Of a stretch of 64,000 bases of DNA, positions 57,299-64,000 are shown one piece after another. The number at the start of each line of letters is the position of its first letter. Positions within the stretch are counted from its first letter, which is position 1. Position numbers and translations under genes: made by a program. This stretch comes from Pusillimonas sp. DMV24BSW_D (GTDB lineage: Bacteria; Pseudomonadota; Gammaproteobacteria; Burkholderiales; Burkholderiaceae_B). Location: NCBI RefSeq assembly GCF_011388195.1, contig NZ_CP049990.1, positions 744,001 through 808,000 on the forward strand. Direction: 5' to 3'. Under the pieces are notes generated by a model. It did not search any database. It had not been told where the DNA came from and worked only from the letters and a program-made list of their open reading frames with translations.

Positions 57299-58258
57299 TT
57301 AGTGTGACCGCGGGTGAAAGTGTTTTTTTACCTGTTTCTTAAGGCCGGTGTCGTAGTCAACAAACAGCTGGGCCACTTCACCGCGTAGCCATTTTAAGGC
57401 GGGGTCGGTATGCAGTTTTGCATGCCAGTGTTGCTTCAGCAGATAGCTCCTGGTTTTGATCGGCAATTGAACCATGCGTAACCCTTCAAGCCGCAGAAAA
57501 TATTGCGCAACGGCTTGCGGCACCGTCACAATCATATCGGTAGCCGAAATAATGGCGGGGACACTCATGAAGTGCGGAATATTCAATTGCACGCGGCGCG
57601 AAATGCCCTTGCTTTTAAGGACCTGTTCAAAAAGCTCGTGGCTGCGGCCTTCGGGTTCGACCACGGCATGGGGTAAGTCAAGAAATGTGGCTAAAGACAC
57701 TTTATTGCCTTTCACCCGGGGGTGGTCTTTGCGTACTAAACAAACAAAGTTGTGTTCGAAGAGCCGCTGCATATAAAAACCGGGCCGTTCCAGGTCGGGA
57801 AAGAAACCAATAGCCAGTTCGGTTGAGCCGTTTTCCATGGCTTCAGGCAGCTCTTTGACGGTTAATGCTTTGCTTTTCAGGTTGCATTGGGGCGCGACAC
57901 GGGCCAGATGCGCCATGATGCGCGGCAAAAACACCATTTCACCAATGTCGGACAGGGTAACCAGGAAGTTGCGCTGTGCTGTTTTCGGGTCAAACTCGGT
58001 TGGGGTTTGAATGGCGTTGTCGATCATTGAAAGCGCTTGCTTTGCGGCCGTGACCACTTGCTCGCAACGCGGGGTCGGTATCATGCCGCCCCTGCCCCGC
58101 ACGAAAAGCGGGTCGCCCAAAATTCGGCGTAAACGGCCGAGCGCCGAGCTGGTGGCCGGCTGGCTAAGTTGCAGCGCTTCCGATGCCTTCGAAACACTCC
58201 GGGTGGCATGCAGTTCGACAATCAACCGAAGCAAGTTGAGGTCCATTTTCGGGATCAT
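57299..58258 (-). CDS. LysR-family transcriptional regulator
   Basis: 319 residues from ATG 58258 (MIPKMDLNLLRLIVEL); GTG 58267 and ATG 58246 are alternatives. The N-terminal HTH is SVSKASEALQLSQPATSSALGRLRRILGDPLFVR. The effector-binding domain follows with FPDLERPGFYMQRLFEHNFVC. It is divergent from the AMP-dependent ligase gene, with the promoters in the 102 bp between, so it probably regulates the CoA-ligase/monooxygenase operon in response to an aromatic inducer. Confidence 0.9.
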   Translation of the reverse strand: MIPKMDLNLLRLIVELHATRSVSKASEALQLSQPATSSALGRLRRILGDPLFVRGRGGMIPTPRCEQVVTAAKQALSMIDNAIQTPTEFDPKTAQRNFLVTLSDIGEMVFLPRIMAHLARVAPQCNLKSKALTVKELPEAMENGSTELAIGFFPDLERPGFYMQRLFEHNFVCLVRKDHPRVKGNKVSLATFLDLPHAVVEPEGRSHELFEQVLKSKGISRRVQLNIPHFMSVPAIISATDMIVTVPQAVAQYFLRLEGLRMVQLPIKTRSYLLKQHWHAKLHTDPALKWLRGEVAQLFVDYDTGLKKQVKKHFHPRSH

Positions 58259-58360
58259 AGGCGACACTATTTAAATGGTGAATAGTAATAATAATAGTTC
58301 CTTCATTGTATTTATAAACCTTCCTGCCTATTATTGATCGAAAACAAGGGAGACAAAGCA

Positions 58361-60013
58361 GTGACTCAACCACTTAATCGTATCGACGGGGTTGTTTATC
58401 CCGATGCCGAAAAAGCACGTTTCTATACCGAGAGCGGCGCGTGGGAGCGCAGAACAATGGGCCAGGCGCTGCGCGATGCGGCGCAAATTGCGCCCGATCA
58501 AATCGCCTATGTGTGTGATGAACGCCGAATTACTTTTGCGCAGCTTGATGCGGTTACCGACCGTTTGGCAGCCGCGTTGCGTAAGCTGGGCTTGCGTTTG
58601 CACGATCGCGCGATGTTTCAAATGGGCACCAATATTGAAACCGCTATTGCATTGTTTGGTTGCTTTAAAGCGGGGGTTATCCCCGTATGCAGTATTCCGC
58701 AATTCCGTGAAATTGAAATTGGCACGTTAGCCAAACTTACGCAGCCCAAAGGTTATTTCGTGCAGAAGGATGCGGGCGGCAACTTCGATTTGCTGACCTT
58801 TGCGGCGGATATGGCCAAGCGCCACGATATTCCTTATGTTATTTCGACGGGTGGAGAAACAGTTGAGGGCGTGCACACACTTGACGATTTGTGTGCTGAA
58901 TCGTTGCCCGCTTTGGATACATCCGACGAGTTCACGGCGGGCGATGTGGCGGCTTTTCAGTTATCCGGGGGCTCAACGGGTGTGCCGAAGATTATTCCCC
59001 GCTTTCACGGTGAGTATCTTGCGCATGGGCGGGATTGGTGTAACCAATATGAAATGGAAGCAGGGAACATCGGCATCTGGGCTTTGCCTGTTTTGCATAA
59101 CGCGGGCATGCTTTTTTCGATTGTGCGGGCCGTCATTTACCCTGCAACAACGGTATTGATGCCGCGCTGGGATGTTGCGCGCTACTTCGACATGATTGAA
59201 CGCGAGAAGGTGCAGTTTGCGTTTACGATTGGGCCGCATGCGCCCGCCATTGCGTCGTATCCGCATGTTGCGAAACATGATCTGTCATCGTTGAAGATGC
59301 TGTTTACGCTCATGGGGGCGGAGTCGATTGAGCGGGCCACAGGTGTGTGCTCAACCAATATGTTCGGCATTACCGAGGGGCTGATCTTAACCGGTACGCC
59401 CGGTGCTTCGGCTGAGATTCGTCACGGCAGCATCGGCATGCGGTGCTCTCCGCACGATGAAATACGTATTCTTCAGCCCGGCGGCACCAATGAACTGCCG
59501 GTGGGTGAGGTGGGCGAACTTTGCTTTCGCGGGCCTTCGTCGTTACAGGGCTATTACTCTGCGCCCGACATCAATGCGGTTAGCTTCACGCCCGACGGCT
59601 TCTTCAGAACCGGCGACATGGTGCGCGCGCGCCGTATCGATGGCGAACTGGTTTACTGCTTCGAAGGCCGCATGCGCGACAACATTAACCGGGGCGGAGA
59701 GAAATTTGGCACCGAAGACATTGAACATTTAATTGCGCGTCACCCCGCGATCGCCGATGGCAAAGTGGTGGCCATGCCGGACGAAATCTATGGCGAAAAA
59801 GCCTGTGCGTTTCTGATTGCGCGTGAAGGGTGCACGTTGCCCACAGTAAAAGAACTGGGTGCGTTCTTACTTGAAAAAGGCCTGGCCAAATATAAGTTGC
59901 CGGAACGCATCGAGCCATGCGATTCGTTTCCCGTAACACGGGTGGGCAAGCTTGACCGCGCCGCTTTACGTGCTCTTATTGCAGAAAAACTGGCGCAGGA
60001 GGCCTCAAAGTGA
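58361..60013 (+). CDS. Aryl-AMP/CoA ligase (salicylate/2-aminobenzoate type)
   Basis: 550 residues from GTG 58361, which has AGGGAG at an 8-base spacing. The adenylate-forming core has the P-loop LSGGSTGVPKIIPRFH (~203), an aromatic pocket region, EGLILTGTP, DGFFRTGDMVR and the final catalytic lysine in VTRVGKLDRAAL. It is closest to 2,3-dihydroxybenzoate-AMP ligases. It is coupled by a GTGA overlap to a flavoprotein resembling salicylyl-CoA 5-hydroxylase, so salicylate or anthranilate activation is likely. Confidence 0.85.
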   Translation: MTQPLNRIDGVVYPDAEKARFYTESGAWERRTMGQALRDAAQIAPDQIAYVCDERRITFAQLDAVTDRLAAALRKLGLRLHDRAMFQMGTNIETAIALFGCFKAGVIPVCSIPQFREIEIGTLAKLTQPKGYFVQKDAGGNFDLLTFAADMAKRHDIPYVISTGGETVEGVHTLDDLCAESLPALDTSDEFTAGDVAAFQLSGGSTGVPKIIPRFHGEYLAHGRDWCNQYEMEAGNIGIWALPVLHNAGMLFSIVRAVIYPATTVLMPRWDVARYFDMIEREKVQFAFTIGPHAPAIASYPHVAKHDLSSLKMLFTLMGAESIERATGVCSTNMFGITEGLILTGTPGASAEIRHGSIGMRCSPHDEIRILQPGGTNELPVGEVGELCFRGPSSLQGYYSAPDINAVSFTPDGFFRTGDMVRARRIDGELVYCFEGRMRDNINRGGEKFGTEDIEHLIARHPAIADGKVVAMPDEIYGEKACAFLIAREGCTLPTVKELGAFLLEKGLAKYKLPERIEPCDSFPVTRVGKLDRAALRALIAEKLAQEASK

Positions 60014-61152
60014 AAATCAATATTCTGGGTGGCGGGCCGGCGGGTTTGTATGCAGCCTACCTGCTGAAACGATCAAACCCTTCGGCGTTGGTCAATGTGT
60101 ACGAACAAAATGACGCGAATACCACCTTTGGGTTCGGTGTGGTGTTTTCCGACGAGGCCCTTGAGTTTCTGCGGGCGAATGATGAGGAAACGCTGGAAGC
60201 CATTACCCAGGGCCTGGAAACGTGGCGTGATATCGAAGTACGAATTCACGGCGAACGTATTGTGATCGACGGTGTGGGCTTTACGGCCATTGCACGTTTG
60301 AGGCTGCTGGATATTCTGCGTGAACGAGCGTTGTCGGTGGGTGTGCATCTGCACCATCAATGTATTGTTAAAGACCTTGCAGAAATGGATGACGCCGACC
60401 TGGTGATCGGCGCCGATGGCGTGAATTCGCTGGTGCGTCAAACGTACGAAGAGCATTTCGGCACATCGATAGAGTACTTGAACAACCATTTTGCGTGGTT
60501 TGGCGCAACCCGTGCTTTTCCGCGCTTAACGCAAACCTTCAAAGCGGCGCCTGATGGCTTTTTCAATGCGCATCACTATCGCTATACCCCGGACATGAGT
60601 ACGTTTCTGGTGGAGGTGGATCCCGCCACGTTTGAACGCGCGGGCTTGGGCCGGATGAGCGAGGAGGACTCGCGCCGGTATTGCGAGAACGTGTTTGCCG
60701 AAGAACTGGACGGCGCGTCGCTGGTGGTGAACAAATCGATGTGGCGACGCTTTCCCAAGATCAGCAACAGGAAATGGTCGGTTGGGAAGTACGTGATTAT
60801 TGGCGACGCGTTGCGCACCGCACACTTTTCAATCGGTTCCGGCACACGCCTTGCGCTTGAAGATGCGCAAGCGCTCATGCAAGCCATTGCCGCGCATCCA
60901 CACGATGTGCCCGCAGCATTAACCCGTTTCGAGGCGGCGCGGCGCCCTGTCGTTGAAAAAATTGTTTCAGCTGCCAACCGCAGCGCGGATTGGTATGAAG
61001 ACTTCCCGCAACATATGCAATTGCCCGCATTGGAGTTTGCGAAAAACTACATTAGCCGGTCGGGGCGTATTGACCCTGAAAGGCTGAAAGCGAATTCGCC
61101 AGGGTTCTCCTCGCAATACGAGGCCTGGCGAGCCGGCTCGGCGCATTCATAG
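60010..61152 (+). CDS. FAD-dependent monooxygenase, salicylyl-CoA 5-hydroxylase-like
   Basis: 380 residues starting GTG 60010 (MKINILGGGPAGLYAAYLL). FAD-binding GxGxxG at the N-terminus, the DG motif DADLVIGADGVNS, and the second FAD motif KYVIIGDALRTAHFSIGSGTRLALEDA are all present. It lines up with the N-terminal half of anthraniloyl-CoA monooxygenases and with SdgC, which hydroxylates salicylyl-CoA to gentisyl-CoA. The pair with the ligase suggests the gentisate route for salicylate. Confidence 0.85.
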   Translation: MKINILGGGPAGLYAAYLLKRSNPSALVNVYEQNDANTTFGFGVVFSDEALEFLRANDEETLEAITQGLETWRDIEVRIHGERIVIDGVGFTAIARLRLLDILRERALSVGVHLHHQCIVKDLAEMDDADLVIGADGVNSLVRQTYEEHFGTSIEYLNNHFAWFGATRAFPRLTQTFKAAPDGFFNAHHYRYTPDMSTFLVEVDPATFERAGLGRMSEEDSRRYCENVFAEELDGASLVVNKSMWRRFPKISNRKWSVGKYVIIGDALRTAHFSIGSGTRLALEDAQALMQAIAAHPHDVPAALTRFEAARRPVVEKIVSAANRSADWYEDFPQHMQLPALEFAKNYISRSGRIDPERLKANSPGFSSQYEAWRAGSAHS

Positions 61153-61192
61153 CAAAGAGCCTTGAAGTTCAAAAAAACATTTGGAGACAATG

Positions 61193-62186
61193 ATGAAAAA
61201 GAAGTTGGCTATGGTGGCATTGCTGTCGTCGCTTTTGGTGCCTGCAGCGTATGCAGAAGACCCGATCAAGATTGGATTTATCGCGGAACTATCCGGCCCG
61301 CCTGCGGTGTTGGGTAACGACCAGTATGATGGCTATTTTGCCTCAGGTTACGGAAAAGGAAGTGTTTGTGGTGGGCACTATGGCGGGGCCCGGTCCAGTG
61401 GCAGGGGCTCAATGTTCACCCTACCTGTTTATGGCGTCGTGGCAAAACGATATGTTGTCGGAGGTGGTGGGGCAGTACGCCACCGAGCAAGGCTATAAGT
61501 CGGTGGTGGCGTTGGCGCCCAATTACCAGGCCGGAAAAGACTACATTGCCGGGTTCAAGCGCTATTACAAAGGCGAGATTCTCGACGAAATTTATACCCC
61601 TTTGAATCAGTTGGATTTTTCGGCGGAACTGACGCAGGTTGCCTCATATCAGCCCGATGCGGTGTTTATTTTTTATCCCGGCGGCTTAGGCATTAATTTT
61701 GTCCGCCAATACAATCTGGCCGGTTTGAATGGGCAGTTTCCTTTGCTTTCGGCTGCCTCGGTCGACATGACGACCCTGCCTGCAATGAAAGAGTCGGCCT
61801 TGGGCGTGATCTCCGGGTCGCACTGGAGCCCCGACCTGGACGTGCCTGAAAACAAAGCGTTTATTAAGGCGTTTAAAGAAAAACATGGTCGTATGCCTTC
61901 GGCTTACGCGGCCCAAAGTTACGATGCGGCTTTATTGCTTGACTCCGCTATTGCCAAGGTAGATGGGAATCTGGATGACAAAGAAGCGTTCATGAAGGCC
62001 ATGAAAGAAGCGGACTTCAAGTCTATTCGCGGCAAATTTCGTTTTGGCAACAATAATTTCCCCATTCTGGATATGCATACCATGGAGGTGGTGAAAGGGG
62101 ATGACGGGCAAGTTACCTTGAAAACGATTGCCACCCCGTTCAAGGATCACCAGGATGCCTACCACCAGGCGTGCCCCATGAGTTAA
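61193..62186 (+). pseudogene. Branched-chain/aromatic-type ABC substrate-binding protein, internal deletion and frameshift
   Basis: GGAG precedes MKKKLAMVALLSSLLVPAAY, a good signal peptide; the frame continues DPIKIGFIAELSGPPAVLG then NDQYDG and then leaves the family sequence. A second frame (+1) begins inside and carries MMAILPQVTEKEVFVVGTMA through CSPY..LAPNYQAGKDYIAGF to the end at 62186. The ~60 residues that normally join these parts are missing. The junction is ATGATGGCT (61326-61334), present in both halves of the intact family pattern, so a short-homology deletion is likely. LivK-type periplasmic binding protein, now inactive. Confidence 0.88.
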
Positions 62187-62196
62187 GGCCGTTAGG

Positions 62197-62253
62197 GCGA
62201 AGCTTGATCCTCCGTTGTTTCGCGAGCCTGCAACGCGTATGATCAAGCTTCGC
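62197..62253. terminator. 13-bp inverted repeat downstream of the broken binding-protein gene
   Basis: GCGAAGCTTGATC (62197-62209) and GATCAAGCTTCGC (62241-62253) are perfectly complementary with a 31-base loop. No T-run follows, so termination is possible but not certain. Confidence 0.45.
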
Positions 62254-62313
62254 GGCAACCTTAAGCCAAAAACCCCCATTTAAAACACAATGCTGCATTG
62301 TGTGGTGGCAACA

Positions 62314-63639
62314 ATGAAGACATTGAAACTTTCGGAGTTGATGGGCGCGTTCAGTTATGCGCTTGACATCACAGAAGGACAGCCACCCGGGCATTGTGTG
62401 CGCTGTTGCTGGATTGGCATGCATATTGGCCGTCAAATCGGTCTGTCGCAACAGCAGCTTTGGGAACTCTATTACACGTTGCTGCTGAAGGATCTGGGCT
62501 GTAGCAGTAACGCGGCGCGCATTTGCGAACTTTATCTTACCGACGATTTACAGTTCAAAAGAGATTTTAAAACCGTCGGCGACAGCAAGCCACGTGCGTT
62601 GTCTTTTGTATTAAGTCATACAGGCTTGAATGAGGGGTTGGCCGCTCGGTTCAGGCGTGTCATGACCGTTATTCGTAACGCCGATGAGCTAACCCAGGAG
62701 CTGATTTCAACGCGTTGCCAGCGCGGTGCTCAGATCGCGCGTCTTTTGCGTTTTCCCGCTGAAGTTGCCGATGGTATTCATAGTCTTGATGAACACTACA
62801 ACGGCAAAGGTTATCCCGGCGGCCTCGTTGCCGATCAGATTCCCATTTATTCACGAATTGCCTTGCTTGCCCAGGTGATTGATGTTTTTCATACGGAAGG
62901 TGGTGCACAGGCCGCCCTTGATGAAATTAACCTGCGCTCGGGGGGGTGGTTCGATCCTGCTCTGGTAAAAGCATTCAAGGCGGTTTCACACGACCCGCTT
63001 TTCTGGGATATGTTGTCTTCGCTAGGTATTGACGGCGCGGTGCATGATTTGGAACCGCCACACCCACAAGCCGTTCTGGACGAAGATTATTTAGACGATA
63101 TTGCCGCCGCATTTGGCGAGGTGGTTGACGCCAAAAGCCCTTACACCAGCGGCCACAGTGTGAGGGTGTCGCAGTATGCCGACATGATTGCGTTCCGCCT
63201 TGACCTGTCTGCGCCGAGTCGGCGCTGGCTTAAGCGTGGCGCGTTATTGCATGACGTGGGCAAACTGGGGGTGAGTAACAGTGTGCTCGACAAGGCGGGT
63301 AGTTTGGACCCGCAAGAGTGGGCTGCGGTGAAGCGGCATGCCGGTTATACCGAGACGATACTCGGTCGTATTTCGGCCTTTAATGAGCTTGCCCGTGTTG
63401 CCGGCGCGCATCACGAACGGCTTGATGGCGCTGGTTATCCCCGTGGCCTGACGGAGCAAGATATTCGTCTGGAAACACGCATTATCACGACCGCCGATAT
63501 TTTCGATGCCATTACTGCGGAACGCCCTTACAGAGGTGCCATTCCCGTAGATAAGGCGCTGGAGATCATGCGCGGGACGGTAGGCACAGCGTTGGATCCG
63601 GATTGCTTTGAGGCTTTATGCGCGGGTTTAGGCAAATAG
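62314..63639 (+). CDS. HD-GYP domain protein, putative c-di-GMP phosphodiesterase
   Basis: 441 residues from ATG 62314 (MKTLKLSELMGAFSYALD); ATG 62290 is possible. Two HD-GYP-type halves: the first has a GKGYPGG loop but lacks the canonical HD (KDLG instead of HDxG), so it is degenerate; the second has HDVGKLGVS, HHERLDGAGYPRG and TADIFDAITAERPYRG, all intact. It should cleave c-di-GMP. The upstream CVRCC could bind metal. Stand-alone gene. Confidence 0.9.
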   Translation: MKTLKLSELMGAFSYALDITEGQPPGHCVRCCWIGMHIGRQIGLSQQQLWELYYTLLLKDLGCSSNAARICELYLTDDLQFKRDFKTVGDSKPRALSFVLSHTGLNEGLAARFRRVMTVIRNADELTQELISTRCQRGAQIARLLRFPAEVADGIHSLDEHYNGKGYPGGLVADQIPIYSRIALLAQVIDVFHTEGGAQAALDEINLRSGGWFDPALVKAFKAVSHDPLFWDMLSSLGIDGAVHDLEPPHPQAVLDEDYLDDIAAAFGEVVDAKSPYTSGHSVRVSQYADMIAFRLDLSAPSRRWLKRGALLHDVGKLGVSNSVLDKAGSLDPQEWAAVKRHAGYTETILGRISAFNELARVAGAHHERLDGAGYPRGLTEQDIRLETRIITTADIFDAITAERPYRGAIPVDKALEIMRGTVGTALDPDCFEALCAGLGK

Positions 63640-63683
63640 AATAACGCGACTAATTGCGTGCGCCGACTGTGGCTTTCAAATAA

Positions 63684-64000
63684 TCATGCCAACAGATAAA
63701 ACATGACGGTAACGCCCCCTGCCGCCAGGTAGGGGCCGAAGCTGATTGCCTGGCCGCGTTCAAGGCGGCCCCGAATTTTCATGATGCCTGCCCAAACCAA
63801 TGCTGTAACAGAGGCAAGCAACAGTACCCAGGGTAAAGCCATCCAACCCAGCCAGGCACCCAGGGCGGCCAGTAGTTTGAAGTCGCCCTGCCCGATACCG
63901 GCTTTACCCGTGATTCTGAAAAATACCTGGAAGGTGATCCATAACCATAAATAGCCTGCCACGGCGCCAATCACCGCATCGGGTAAGGGGGTGAGTGCCC
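63684..64000 (-). CDS. Prepilin peptidase (type IV leader peptidase) C-terminal part
   Basis: The frame is open to the window end, so only ~105 C-terminal residues are here. PLPDAVIGAVAGYLWLW, then GQGDFKLLAALGAWLGWMALPW contains the second catalytic Asp (GxGD), as in PilD/GspO enzymes; the remaining helices follow. It cleaves and methylates type IV pilin or T2SS pseudopilin leaders in the inner membrane. Confidence 0.9.
   Translation of the reverse strand, partial: ALTPLPDAVIGAVAGYLWLWITFQVFFRITGKAGIGQGDFKLLAALGAWLGWMALPWVLLLASVTALVWAGIMKIRGRLERGQAISFGPYLAAGGVTVMFYLLA

Overview
The window is a chromosomal segment around the replication-initiation genes of a betaproteobacterium, most likely of the family Alcaligenaceae. 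This rests on the order rpmH-rnpA-yidD-yidC-mnmE (minus strand) diverging from dnaA-dnaN-gyrB (plus strand), on the protein sequences themselves, and on Burkholderiales-style neighbours (MocR and LysR regulators, aromatic CoA-ligase clusters). The 5' end lies inside a PAS histidine kinase and the 3' end inside a prepilin peptidase, so both of those genes are partial. I saw no rRNA, tRNA or CRISPR array.

Layout. 0-2.5 kb: hybrid-sensor kinase end, an integral-membrane protein and a winged-helix regulator. 2.9-8.7 kb: a catabolic cluster (FAH-fold hydrolase, VOC protein, EctB/DoeD-like transaminase, DoeA-like M24 hydrolase, convergent aldehyde dehydrogenase) that looks like most of an ectoine-degradation route without DoeB, then a small secreted protein. 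8.9-10.1 kb: an MFS transporter. 10.2-19.5 kb: the conserved origin-proximal block. 19.5-36.5 kb: an accessory island directly after gyrB, bounded by two copies of a GC-rich fold-back repeat. It carries three HEPN-type ORFs (one split by an IS21-family element), an HxlR/quinone-oxidoreductase/methionine-aminopeptidase group, a short tyrosine recombinase whose ribosome site is buried in a perfect hairpin, a P-loop NTPase, a SEC-C/PD-(D/E)XK-type nuclease, and an unrecognised three-gene operon containing a PLD-like protein. 36.5-39.7 kb: a nuclease-gene fragment, an HNH endonuclease and a hipBA toxin-antitoxin pair.

39.8-48.8 kb is a mosaic of small metabolic and regulatory genes: two small membrane or periplasmic proteins, YaiI, a DUF2938 membrane protein with a divergent MerR regulator and a perfect operator palindrome, an isochorismatase, a MocR regulator, a thioesterase, an exported protein/cupredoxin/FolE/ECF-sigma run, and an alpha/beta hydrolase. 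48.9-54.8 kb holds a Tat-signal small protein, a LodA-like oxidase and its LodB-like flavoprotein maturase, a rhuM remnant, a choloylglycine-hydrolase-family enzyme, and a higBA toxin-antitoxin pair with an apparently leaderless promoter. 55-64 kb: an ABC-F protein, a degenerate ABC ATPase, a LysR regulator divergent from a salicylate/anthranilate-type CoA-ligase plus monooxygenase pair, a binding-protein gene broken by an internal deletion, an HD-GYP protein and the prepilin-peptidase end.

The strongest candidates for something undescribed are the 33.9-36.2 kb operon beside the SEC-C nuclease, the LodA-like protein that lacks a cysteine where the family builds its cysteine-tryptophylquinone cofactor, and the HEPN-rich island as a whole. 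Functional statements for these are inference from motifs and context.
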